Shown: piece by piece, positions 1 through 6,648 of the stretch
How positions within the stretch are numbered: position 1 is the stretch's first letter
Layout of the letters: every line of letters begins with the position of its first letter
Source: Uliginosibacterium sp.
Lineage (GTDB): Bacteria > Pseudomonadota > Gammaproteobacteria > Burkholderiales > Rhodocyclaceae
DNA: 64,000 bases
Reading direction: 5' to 3'
Assembly: GCA_016718265.1 (NCBI GenBank)
Contig: JADKDZ010000008.1
Location: 62,001-126,000, forward strand
The notes under the pieces: model-generated
Told to the model about the DNA's origin: nothing
The model's database searches: none
The model's input: only the letters and a program-made list of their open reading frames with translations
Program-made: the position numbers and the translations under genes

Positions 1-226
1 AAGCGAAATCGGCATCATCAAGTGGAAGCTCGATCACGCAATGCAAGTGATCCGGCAAAACCACCCAGCCATGAATCACAAAAGGGTGGCGACGCTTCAC
101 ATCCCTCACCACGCGCCGCAGCACGTCAATGTGGCGAGTGAGCAGCTCATTACCCTGCCGCTGCAGCAGATTCACGGTGAAGAAGAAGGTGCCGCCGGGA
201 AGCCAGGCGCGCAGATAGTCAGGCAT
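1..226 (-). CDS. REP-associated tyrosine transposase (RAYT), 5' part, cut by window edge
   Basis: Reading leftward from the ATG at 226, this is the N-terminal part (about 75 residues) of a Y1-type transposase of the IS200/IS605-like REP-associated family. It shows the conserved N-terminal block (MPDYLRAWLPGGTFFFTVNL) and the HxH-containing strand around 'LPDHLHCVIE', where the HUH metal-binding motif lies. The reading frame is open to the window edge. It is nearly identical to the second copy at 1809-2341 over the shared stretch, but it keeps a C (near 109-111) that the other copy has lost, so this copy is in frame. A GTAG-type REP palindrome sits 29 bases upstream. RAYTs are thought to mobilise or disperse their cognate REP sequences. 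Activity cannot be judged because the catalytic tyrosine region lies outside the window. Confidence 0.85.
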   Translation of the reverse strand, partial: MPDYLRAWLPGGTFFFTVNLLQRQGNELLTRHIDVLRRVVRDVKRRHPFVIHGWVVLPDHLHCVIELPLDDADFA

Positions 227-254
227 GGGGCAAGCGTGCCATCGTCAAACATCC

Positions 255-285
255 GGTGCAATGCCCTTCGGTTATTGCACCCTAC
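255..285 (-). repeat. REP palindrome, copy 1
   Basis: On the minus strand this begins with GTAG followed by an imperfect palindrome whose arms are GGTGCAATA and its near-complement ATTGCACC around ACCGAAGGGC. GTAG at the foot of the palindrome is a known signature of REPs tied to RAYT transposases. Two more copies lie at 1749-1779 and 2370-2401. Confidence 0.8.
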
Positions 286-328
286 GAGCTTGCGTAGTAA
301 TGGACTCGCTTCAGGCTGCGCACGAAGA

Positions 329-613
329 CTATGGCGACGGGTCATGATGTCCAGACCAAGGTGTAGGCTCGCCATTGATGCCAATGCGATCGGTGTGCTC
401 CACTTGTTCGAAATGCTCTTTGTGAATCATTGGCTCATCTGTCGCTACTCGAAGAACCAGCAGTGCCCCGAGTAAAGGCACAACCCAAATCAACACTACT
501 TGTGCAGCTTTCTGTCCATCTTTAAAGAGCACGCTTCGGAGCACACGCAGAGTTGCATAGGAATTGAGAGCAACGAGTGCGGTTGTCAAAGCAAAAACAA
601 GGGTGGTAATCAT
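329..613 (-). CDS. Small membrane protein of unknown function
   Basis: This encodes 94 residues and I do not recognise a family with certainty. There are two hydrophobic segments, at about residues 1-22 and 38-57 (the second reads VVLIWVVPLLGALLVLRV), followed by a polar tail of about 35 residues rich in His, Asp and Glu. The second segment, with its W..P.LGA pattern, loosely resembles the small PLDc_N-type membrane hairpin, but this is only a resemblance. The start is the ATG at 613. It lies on the minus strand with the other small genes of this patch, 63 bases downstream of the next gene. Its composition is lower in GC than the housekeeping genes further right, as expected for an acquired gene, possibly an integron cassette. 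Confidence 0.6.
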   Translation of the reverse strand: MITTLVFALTTALVALNSYATLRVLRSVLFKDGQKAAQVVLIWVVPLLGALLVLRVATDEPMIHKEHFEQVEHTDRIGINGEPTPWSGHHDPSP

Positions 614-676
614 CGGAATGCGCGCTCAAAGCTTTCGTTCAGGCGTTGGCGAGGCCAGTCGTCTGCTACGAGTTCG

Positions 677-967
677 TTACATTTTCTGCTCGCCACACCT
701 CGTCTGGGCGACGATTGCCCCTTCATCATTCTTTGCCGCAACACCTACGGCGCCTTCGCGGCCGCTGCATAGAGCAAAGATCGCCATACGAGGATCATTA
801 AAAGGAACGTTTATATTGATGGGCTTGCCGATCTCATTGCCTGATGCATCTAGGGCAACAAACTTGTAGAAGCCGTCAGGCAATTTTGTTTGTCTTTCTG
901 CGGCAATTGCGCAAGAAGCAAACAGAAGGACAAGTATTGGCGAGTTGACTAAGATTTTCCTCAGCAC
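677..967 (-). CDS. Small exported protein of unknown function
   Basis: The product has 96 residues and no recognised domain. A clear Sec signal peptide (MLRKIL then a hydrophobic run, ending ASCAIAA about residue 23) predicts export. The mature part is short, with two cysteines (in ALCSGRE and QTRCGEQ) that could form a disulfide, and a segment 'GFYKFVALDASGNEIGKP' that looks like a beta-rich domain. The GTG at 967 is preferred as start because AGGAG lies about 8 bases upstream. It is transcribed leftward, like its neighbours. No attC-like boundary is visible on either side, so its membership of the integron array is inferred from position and orientation only. Confidence 0.6.
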   Translation of the reverse strand: MLRKILVNSPILVLLFASCAIAAERQTKLPDGFYKFVALDASGNEIGKPININVPFNDPRMAIFALCSGREGAVGVAAKNDEGAIVAQTRCGEQKM

Positions 968-1175
968 AGAAGATCTCCTCTGAAAGAACTTGTTGGACTA
1001 AGCCGCCCGACTGGCGGCGGATATGGGGATTGTAAGCCAGTGTTGGCAGATCTCAGGAGATTGGCATGAAGCAAAGGGTCTTGCCTTTTCCAACCATTCA
1101 AAAGCCTTCTTTCGCTAAGCATGCCTGCGTGCGCTTCATAGAGCGCTCGTTTGAATTATTTCTTTTTCAAGAGGC

Positions 1176-1628
1176 TCAATCGTCAGGCGCTAGCACATTA
1201 ATAAAGTCATCGAAACTATCGATGATTTTCGTTGCATGCATTGTTTCGTGACTCCAGTAATAAACATTGTCTAGGTTTGATTCGGTAAATCCTAACAGGA
1301 AATAGTTCCCGCCTGGATCAGATCCAAAAGGGATAAATCCTGGGAAACCGTTCTCCTGAAAGTAGTCGAAAGATACATTTATCGACTCTGGCGCAGTATG
1401 GGAAATTGGCAAGAACGTTGCGACTACAACAGGCCCATCGGGAGAATCAAGAAACACACTTTCATTGAAAACCCCTCCGTTATATTCGAGAAGAAACAGC
1501 CGAAATCCATCGGGCAGCTTTTGCCCCACTTGCTTCTCGAAGTTTAGTAACTCGACAGGGTTATCCTTGTCCAGCAATTCGAACTGGCTGAACCCTCTGC
1601 TGCGATTCAATTTTCTGACTGTATTCAT
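1176..1628 (-). CDS. SMI1/KNR4 (SUKH) family protein, probable toxin-immunity type
   Basis: The 150-residue product has the SMI1/KNR4 fold signature: an N-terminal helix with 'LLNFEKQVGQKLPDGFRLFL', then 'YNGG', and in the second half 'GFIPFGSDPGGNYFLL', the characteristic 'iPFG.D.gGn.f..' block. In bacteria most SUKH proteins are immunity proteins for polymorphic or contact-dependent toxins, and orphan copies are common in mobile gene pools. No toxin gene is adjacent here, so it would be an orphan immunity gene or have another binding role. It starts at the ATG at 1628. It lies in the lower-GC patch between two RAYT copies, on the same strand as the other small genes, fitting cargo of the degraded integron proposed here. 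Family assignment is firm; the biological role is inferred. Confidence 0.8.
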   Translation of the reverse strand: MNTVRKLNRSRGFSQFELLDKDNPVELLNFEKQVGQKLPDGFRLFLLEYNGGVFNESVFLDSPDGPVVVATFLPISHTAPESINVSFDYFQENGFPGFIPFGSDPGGNYFLLGFTESNLDNVYYWSHETMHATKIIDSFDDFINVLAPDD

Positions 1629-1748
1629 GGCTTCATCCCTTTATTACAGACACACCACCAGCGTGAGAGAACCCACCCATCGGGGCGTTGTGCATGCTAT
1701 TTGGGACGAGTTGCACTGTTTTCCCATCTTGGTTGTGGTGCCAAGCCC

Positions 1749-1779
1749 GTAGGGTGCAATAACCGCAGGGCATTGCACC
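1749..1779 (+). repeat. REP palindrome, copy 2
   Basis: GTAG at 1749-1752 is followed by the same imperfect palindrome as copy 1, with one difference in the loop (CCGCAGGG against CCGAAGGG). It lies 30 bases beyond the 3' end of the second RAYT gene and is inverted relative to the copy at 2370-2401, so the gene is bracketed by inverted REPs. Confidence 0.8.
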
Positions 1780-1808
1780 GGATGGTTGCCGCCTGCGCTT
1801 GCGAGCCC

Positions 1809-2341
1809 TCATTCTGCCAGATTACCGACACTCTCTTCGAACCCACCTGCCCAATCTGCCGGATACATACCGGACTGCACCAGGCGATGAAACGTGGAAT
1901 GCGGCCAATCGGCCACACGCTTGACCAGGCCATGCTTCACCGGATTGATGTGCACGTAATCCATGTGCGCGCGGAAGTCGGCCTCGTCACGAATCCGGTG
2001 CTCCCAATATCGGCGTTGCCAGATTCCCCGCTCGCCCCGCTTCAAGCGGGACGCGTTGCGCCGCTCGGTGAGCGGCATGGCTTTTGAGAAATCCATCTTG
2101 ATGAGGCGCCAGCGCAAAGCGAAGTCCACATCATCTGGCGGGAGCTCGATCACGCAATGGAGATGCTCGGGCAGAACCACCCAGCCATGAATCACAAAAG
2201 GGTGGCGACGCTTCACATCCTCACCACGCGTCGCAGCACCTCAATGTGGCGAGTGAGCAGCTCATTACCCTGCCGCTGCAGCAGATTCACGGTGAAGAAG
2301 AAAGTGCCGCCGGGAAGCCAGGCGCGCAGATAGTCAGGCAT
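1809..2341 (-). pseudogene. REP-associated tyrosine transposase, frameshifted second copy
   Basis: The gene starts at the ATG at 2341 and encodes the same N-terminus as the copy at 1-226, but one C is missing in the run near 2217-2221 (CATCCTCACC here, CATCCCTCACC in the other copy). That shifts the frame into an immediate TGA. The remaining 135 codons (1809-2216) stay open and carry the Y1 transposase features: 'LPEHLHCVIELP' (HxH metal motif), 'RGERGIWQRRYWEHRIRD', and 'YVHINPVKHGL', the conserved block that contains the catalytic-region residues of this family. Inverted REPs flank it at 1749 and 2370. The full-length family size is about 170-180 residues, matching the two parts joined. A sequencing error at the homopolymer is possible but the other copy reads cleanly. 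Confidence 0.85.
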
Positions 2342-2369
2342 GGGGCAAGCGTGCCATCGTCAAACATTC

Positions 2370-2401
2370 GGTGCAATGCCCTTCGGTTATTGCACGCCTA
2401 C
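2370..2401 (-). repeat. REP palindrome, copy 3
   Basis: On the minus strand it starts GTAG, then GCGTGCAATAACC, and ends GGGCATTGCACC. It is 29 bases upstream of the ATG of the frameshifted RAYT and inverted relative to the copy at 1749. It has one extra base at the foot of the stem compared with copy 1. The sequence beyond it (2402 onward) is unrelated between the two RAYT loci, so it marks the element boundary. Confidence 0.8.
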
Positions 2402-2420
2402 AGCCCCAGACATGACAGTG

Positions 2421-2561
2421 TTAGAGATTGTTTTTGATAAGCACATAGGAACGTTCTTCAGAATCGTACCGAACATCATACTGATTCGTTTGCTTGCAGT
2501 AAGTTTCAACATACTCGTAAATGTAGACAATTAGGTTTTCAACGACTATGTGCGTTTTCAT
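2421..2561 (-). CDS. Orphan small protein (46 residues)
   Basis: This is a short open frame from the ATG at 2561 to the TAA at 2421-2423. It reads plausibly as a protein: an aliphatic and aromatic-rich N-terminal helix (VVENLIVYIYEYVETYC) followed by a charged stretch (NQYDVRYDSEERSYVLIKNNL). It overlaps the end of the upstream gene by 23 bases in another frame, which suggests coupled translation. Its stop codon lies inside the CTCTAAC core that I interpret as the beginning of a cassette attC, a common arrangement in integron cassettes. No family recognised. Coding status is inferred from composition and context. Confidence 0.45.
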   Translation of the reverse strand: MKTHIVVENLIVYIYEYVETYCKQTNQYDVRYDSEERSYVLIKNNL

Positions 2562-2739
2562 TGCTGCAGTTACTTTCTTTTCTAAACTCTTCTCGTGCGA
2601 CTTTATCGGTATCTGACAGCGAGTGAAGTGTGTTTAGAAAGGCCTTAAAGAGAATCCACTTTTCATCGAAATCTGAGCTCTTCAGAAATGCGGCTTTGAT
2701 CAAGCCCATCTCTCGCATGCATGTTTCGGTGTTCGTCAT
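2539..2739 (-). CDS. Orphan small protein (66 residues)
   Basis: I do not recognise this product. From the ATG at 2739 it encodes a helical, charged protein (MTNTETCMREMGLIKAAFLK, then 'DEKWILFKAFLNTLHSLSD', then 'VAREEFRKE'), with no signal peptide or membrane segment. An in-frame TTG at 2745 is a less likely start, because the GAG 7 bases upstream of 2739 fits a ribosome site. The start codon lies 13 bases after the putative recombination point G/TTAGAG, the usual spacing for an integron cassette gene. The base composition (about 42% GC by eye) contrasts with the over 60% GC of the flanking housekeeping DNA. Confidence 0.5.
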   Translation of the reverse strand: MTNTETCMREMGLIKAAFLKSSDFDEKWILFKAFLNTLHSLSDTDKVAREEFRKESNCSNENAHSR

Positions 2740-2746
2740 GAACAAT

Positions 2747-2808
2747 CTCTAACGTTGACGGGGCGCGGGCGGGGGACCCCCCAAGCGCAGCTTGGGGGAA
2801 TGTTGGGC
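2747..2808 (-). other. attC-like recombination site
   Basis: Read on the minus strand, the site opens with GCCCAAC (a perfect RYYYAAC core) at 2808-2802 and closes with TCAAC then GTTAGAG (GTTRRR core; the last base is G instead of a pyrimidine) at 2753-2747. The 62 bp lie within the known attC size range. The interior contains a strong hairpin, CCCCCAAGC/GCTTGGGGG (about 2777-2797), and a GC-rich run. Against it: the inner L''/L' pairing typical of attC is not obvious. It is supported by the adjacent integrase remnant and by small genes reading away from that remnant. Confidence 0.45.
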
Positions 2809-2814
2809 GTCTTC

Positions 2815-2980
2815 TCAGTGACCATTTCCGTTAGTTTGGTAGCCGTCTCTTGTTAGATAGAGCCGGTACTTAATGCCGGACGCCAGCGCCCACTGGATCA
2901 GGCCTTTCATCAAATCTTGGCGTGCTGAACTCGTTATGGGGAGACAGGTTTGCTGTTCATCATCGGCGCGTGCTCCCCAA
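2815..2980 (-). other. Possible degraded first cassette
   Basis: Between a GTTGGGG core-like sequence (2981-2975, minus strand) and the attC-like site lies a short interval. A frame is open leftward with no stop from about 3035 to a TGA at 2815-2817, ending 'LIQWALASGIKYRLYL...NGNGH'. The ATG pair at 2963/2960, correctly placed after the core, is in a different frame and stops after nine codons, so the gene would be frameshifted. The only ATG in the open frame (2910) lacks a ribosome site. The GTTGGGG start is complementary in six of seven bases to the R'' core GCCCAAC of the following attC, as expected for one cassette. Confidence 0.3.
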
Positions 2981-3041
2981 CATGGCACGACCGCCCAGCA
3001 CAGAATGGCTTGCAGATTGCGTTTGCAGCACTCACTGAATC

Positions 3042-3232
3042 ACGAAAACCCTCACTTCTCCGCTGCTGCCTTGGCGCTCGGTCAGGCTGTCTGTCCCGTT
3101 TCGCCAGCGGATTCGCGGCTTGCTCGACAGCTTACGGGCGGAAGGGGCCTATGTCTATTGGGTGCGCCTGTTCATCCGCTGGATGTCGGGCTGCGCTTCG
3201 CTCGGCACCCGGCCACGAATGGGTCGCACGAA
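3042..3232 (+). pseudogene. Integron integrase (intI), decayed 5' remnant
   Basis: From 3042 the frame reads, after an ACG where the ATG should be, KTLTSPLLPWRSVRL and then 'RQRIR..LDSLRAEGAYV' and 'YWVRLFIRW' (to 3182). This aligns without gaps to the N-terminus of class 1 IntI as I remember it (KTATAPLPPLRSVKV, RERIR, SLRTEQAYV, HWVRAFIRF); by hand about 27 of 46 residues match. After an insertion and frame change, RHPATNGSHE (3203-3232) continues the alignment (RHPATLGSSE). Beyond that the similarity ends in a GCACGAAGGCACGAAGACACGAAG-type repetitive run, and the catalytic domain (R..HxxR..Y) is absent. The gene is therefore dead: lost start, frameshift, truncation. It points away from the minus-strand cassette-like genes, as intI does in integrons. 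Confidence 0.7.
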
Positions 3233-3340
3233 GGCACGAAGACACGAAGAAAGAAGCTGCAGGACCCTGTCCGGAGAGGCTTATGGCATAAGCTTCTTCG
3301 CGATGCCTGTCTGCAGAGCCAATCCTGGCGGGCGTTGCGG

Positions 3341-4339
3341 TCAATCCTGGCTGCGGAGGCAGGCGGGGGGCGGCTTTTCGGGCAGGGCTTGGTGTGGGGT
3401 GCGGACGTGCTCGCGCCATTGCAGCACCTGGGCGGCGACCATGATGGCGATGGCCTGCGGGGATTTGTCGCTTGAGCCGCGGACGCCGATGGGGCAGGTG
3501 ATGCGCGCGATCTGGTGCTCGGCAAAGCCCCGTGCGGCGAGCTTCTGCCGGAAGCGCGTCCATTTGCTGGCCGAGCCGATCAGGCCGATTTCACCGATGT
3601 CCTTTCGCCGCAGCAGGGCTTCCACCAGCGCGAGGTCGAGGGCGTGATCATGCGTCAGCACGAGGTGGTGGCTGCCCGAGGGGGACTGGGCGACGGCTTC
3701 TTCCGCCGTGTCGCATGCCTGTGTGATGACGCCAGCGGGGGCGCCGGCCAGCAGGTCTTCGCGCATGTCATGCCAGTGCAGGCGCAGTGCCAGGGGCGCG
3801 AGCACGGCGACGAGTGCCTGGCCGACATGGCCGGCGCCGTGAATCGTCAGGCAGAAGTCGGGCGGCAGGACCGGCTGGGTCAGGCACCAGTCCTGGCCGT
3901 CTGGCTGGCTCGGCAGTTGCAGGCCGCCGGCCTGTCTGGCGTTGGTCCAGGTGGAGCCCAGGGCGTCGCCCCGCAGCACGCGCAGGCTGCCGGTGCCTTG
4001 GGCAAGGCGCTGCTGCACGGCCAGCCAGTCGGCATGCCGGTCGGGTGTCAGCGTTTCGTAGCAGAGCCAGACCACGCCTCCGCAGCACTGGCCGAGGCTG
4101 GCGGCCAGCGCGTAGCGGCGCAGGGCGGGTGCGGTCTGGCCGGTGAGCAGGCGGGCGCGCGCTTCGGCGATGGCTTCCCATTCGAGGTGGCCGCCGCCCA
4201 GGGTGTCGACGAGGGCATCGGCGCTCACCAGCATCGAGGCCCCCGCTTCGCGCGGGGCGGAGCCGCGCACGCCGGCGACCGTGATCAGCACGCAGGGGCC
4301 GCGCTGCAACTGGGCCGGGATTTCGCGCAGCCACTTCAT
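3341..4339 (-). CDS. xdhC: Xanthine dehydrogenase accessory protein XdhC
   Basis: XdhC binds the molybdenum cofactor, promotes its sulfuration and inserts it into the XdhB subunit of xanthine dehydrogenase in the cytoplasm. The 332-residue product has the N-terminal XdhC/CoxI domain (VRGSAPREAG, then GGGHLEWEAI and 'QCCGGVVWL', the conserved cysteine motif) and the C-terminal Rossmann-like XdhC domain (IHGAGHVGQAL near residue 190, LTHDHALD, 'IGLIGSASKW', 'TCPIG'). The start is the ATG at 4339, which overlaps the xdhB stop in an ATGA junction; an upstream in-frame extension into xdhB is rejected for that reason. It is the last gene of the purine operon. Length and motifs are normal. Confidence 0.95.
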   Translation of the reverse strand: MKWLREIPAQLQRGPCVLITVAGVRGSAPREAGASMLVSADALVDTLGGGHLEWEAIAEARARLLTGQTAPALRRYALAASLGQCCGGVVWLCYETLTPDRHADWLAVQQRLAQGTGSLRVLRGDALGSTWTNARQAGGLQLPSQPDGQDWCLTQPVLPPDFCLTIHGAGHVGQALVAVLAPLALRLHWHDMREDLLAGAPAGVITQACDTAEEAVAQSPSGSHHLVLTHDHALDLALVEALLRRKDIGEIGLIGSASKWTRFRQKLAARGFAEHQIARITCPIGVRGSSDKSPQAIAIMVAAQVLQWREHVRTPHQALPEKPPPACLRSQD

Positions 4340-6648
4340 GCCAGGCCTCCGATTGCACGCAGGATCGCTTCCGGCGTGGCCGGGGCCTGCAGCGGCGCGG
4401 TGTGGCCGAGCGCGGCCGAGCAGGCATCGCGCAAGGCGAAGAACACCGCGAAGCCGTGCATCAGCGGGGGCTCGCCAACGGCCTTGCTGCGATGGATGCT
4501 GGGCTCGGCGTTGGCGTTCTCGAACAGGCGCACATTCAGGATCGGCGGGCAATCGGATGCGGCCGGGATCTTGTAGGTGGAGGGCGCATGGGTCATCAGC
4601 CGGCCGTCCGCGCGGAAGACCAGTTCCTCCATGGTCAGCCAGCCCATGCCCTGGATGAAGCCGCCCTCGATCTGGCCGATATCCAGCGCCGGATTGATCG
4701 ACTTGCCGGCGTCATGAAGGATGTCGGCGCGCAGCACGCGGGATTCTCCGGTCAGCGTATCGATCACCACTTCGGCGCAGCAGGCGCCGTAGGCGAAGTA
4801 GAAGAAAGGGCGGCCATGCAGGCTGCCCGCGTCGTAATGGATCTTCGGCGTGGCATAGAAGCCGGAATCCCAGAGCTGGATGCGTGCGCGATAGGCCGCG
4901 GCGACCAGGCTGGCGAAGGGCTCCGATACCTCGCCGGCCCGCACCGCGCCGTCGGCGAACTCCGGCCGTGGCGCGCGCGCGCCGCTCTCGGCGCTCGTCG
5001 GCTTCAGGCCGTGGCGCAGCAGGAAGAATTCCGCCAGCCGCTTGCGGATCTTGCGCGCCGCCGCGAGTGCGGCCTGGCCGTTGAGGTCGGTGCCGCTGGA
5101 AGCGGCCGTGGCCGAGGTATTGGGCACCCGGCTGGTATCGGTGGCCGACAGGCGCACGCGATCCAGCGGCAGGCCGAGCTCCTGGGCAACGATCTGCGCG
5201 ATTTTGGTGTAGAGCCCTTGCCCCATTTCGGTGCCACCATGGGTGACGAGTGCGGAGCCATCGGCATAGACGCAGACCTGGGCGCCGGCCTGGTTGTAGT
5301 GGGTGGCGGTGAAGGAGATCCCGAATTTCACCGGGGTGAGGGCGAGGCCGCGCTTGAGGACCGGGCTTTGTGCATTGAACGCCGCGATGGCGGCGCGGCG
5401 GGCGTGATAGTCGCAGTCCCGCGCGAGCTGGGCGACGAGCGCGGGGGCGACGTTGTCCTGCACCGGCATGCCGTAGTGCGTGGTGGTGCGGGTTTCCGAG
5501 CCGGGCTCGCCGTAGAAGTTCGCTTCGCGCACCGCCAGCGGGTCCAGGCCGAGAAAGCGGGCGATGTCATCCAGGATGTATTCAATTGCGAAGATGCCCT
5601 GCGGGCCGCCGAAGCCGCGGAAGGCGGTGTTCGACACCGTGTGGGTCCGCAGGCGCAGGCTGCGCACCGCCAGGGCGTCGAGGTAGTAGCAGTTGTCGAG
5701 ATGGAAGATGGCGCGGTCATTGACCGGGCCGGACAGATCGGTCGAGAAACCGCAGCGCGAGGCCATCGTGATGGCAAGGCCATGCAGGCGTCCTGCCTCG
5801 TCGAAGCCGGCTTCCCACGCGTAGGAAAAGTCATGGCGCTTGCCGGTGATCTGCATGTCATCGTCGCGGTCCAGGCGCAGCTTGACGGCCTGCCCGGTCT
5901 TCCAGGCGGCGAGCGCGGCGGCGCAGGCGACCTGCGCCGATTGCGATTCCTTGCCGCCGAACGCCCCGCCCATGCGGCGGCATTCCACGCTGATCTGATG
6001 CGAGGACCAGCCCAGCATGTGGGCGATGAGCTGCTGCATCTCGCTGGGATGCTGGGTGGAACTCAGCACGTGCAGCCCATCCTGCTCGCGCGGGCTGGCC
6101 AGCGCGATCTGGGATTCCAGGTAGAAATGCTCCTGCCCGCCCAGCTGCATGGCGCCCTGGAGGCGATGCGGCGCGCAGGCCAGCGCGGTGTCGGCATCGC
6201 CGCGCCGCAACGCCACGGGCGGCATCAGCGTGGAATCGGCCGCCTGCGCGGCGGGGATGTCCACCAGCGGCGGCAGCGGCTCGTACTCGATCACCGCCAG
6301 CCGTGCAGCGCGCCGGGCGGCGTCGTGGCTGCGGGCCACGACCAGGAAGATCGGCTGGGCCATGAACTGGACCAGGCCGTCGGCAAGAATCGGGTCGTCA
6401 TGGATGATCGGCCCGCAATCGTTGTGCGCCGGGATGTCATCGGCCGTCAGCACGGCCACCACGCCGGGTGCTGCGCGCACCGCGGCCAGATCGAGACGCA
6501 GGATCCGCCCGTGGGCGATGCCCGCGAGCCCGAAAGCCCCATGCAGGCAACCGGCGGGCGCTGCCAGATCATCCAGATACCGTGCCTGGCCCTGGACATG
6601 CAGGCGCGCACTTTCATGCGGCAAAGACTGACCGACTGCAGCACTCAT
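4336..6648 (-). CDS. xdhB: Xanthine dehydrogenase, molybdopterin-binding subunit
   Basis: This large subunit (770 residues) carries the molybdenum cofactor and the active site that oxidises hypoxanthine and xanthine to urate. The N-terminal a/b hammerhead domain (about residues 15-125) is followed by the molybdopterin-binding domain, with GGAFGGKE near 230 (cofactor loop), RGFGGPQGIF near 345, 'GGTEMGQGLYTKI' near 475, and VGEPPLMH near the C-terminus, which carries the catalytic glutamate. ATGA overlaps link it to xdhA upstream and xdhC downstream, so the three are translationally coupled. Length is typical for bacterial split XDHs. A long open frame on the opposite strand is a shadow of GC-rich codon use. 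Confidence 0.97.
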   Translation of the reverse strand: MSAAVGQSLPHESARLHVQGQARYLDDLAAPAGCLHGAFGLAGIAHGRILRLDLAAVRAAPGVVAVLTADDIPAHNDCGPIIHDDPILADGLVQFMAQPIFLVVARSHDAARRAARLAVIEYEPLPPLVDIPAAQAADSTLMPPVALRRGDADTALACAPHRLQGAMQLGGQEHFYLESQIALASPREQDGLHVLSSTQHPSEMQQLIAHMLGWSSHQISVECRRMGGAFGGKESQSAQVACAAALAAWKTGQAVKLRLDRDDDMQITGKRHDFSYAWEAGFDEAGRLHGLAITMASRCGFSTDLSGPVNDRAIFHLDNCYYLDALAVRSLRLRTHTVSNTAFRGFGGPQGIFAIEYILDDIARFLGLDPLAVREANFYGEPGSETRTTTHYGMPVQDNVAPALVAQLARDCDYHARRAAIAAFNAQSPVLKRGLALTPVKFGISFTATHYNQAGAQVCVYADGSALVTHGGTEMGQGLYTKIAQIVAQELGLPLDRVRLSATDTSRVPNTSATAASSGTDLNGQAALAAARKIRKRLAEFFLLRHGLKPTSAESGARAPRPEFADGAVRAGEVSEPFASLVAAAYRARIQLWDSGFYATPKIHYDAGSLHGRPFFYFAYGACCAEVVIDTLTGESRVLRADILHDAGKSINPALDIGQIEGGFIQGMGWLTMEELVFRADGRLMTHAPSTYKIPAASDCPPILNVRLFENANAEPSIHRSKAVGEPPLMHGFAVFFALRDACSAALGHTAPLQAPATPEAILRAIGGLA

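Larger units (their letters stand above)
2420..2753. repeat. 13-bp inverted repeat bracketing two small genes
   Basis: GTTAGAGATTGTT at 2420-2432 and its exact complement AACAATCTCTAAC at 2741-2753 face each other around the two small overlapping genes. In integron cassettes the first bases of the cassette (TTRRRY) are normally complementary to the first core site (R'') of that cassette's own attC, which is exactly this arrangement when read on the minus strand: cassette start G/TTAGAG at 2752, and R'' CTCTAAC at 2427-2421 overlapping the TAA stop codon. Confidence 0.6.

Noticed and set aside
614..1175. attC sites between the small genes at 329-613, 677-967 and 1176-1628
   Set aside because: I looked for RYYYAAC...GTTRRRY pairs in both spacers. 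A GCCGCC...GGCGGCTTAG hairpin near 999-1020 resembles an attC stem, but no proper outer core sites flank it.
2873..3475. 200-codon plus-strand frame across the integrase remnant and xdhC end
   Set aside because: It crosses the intI-like segment in a frame unrelated to the homology and runs into the end of xdhC on the other strand.
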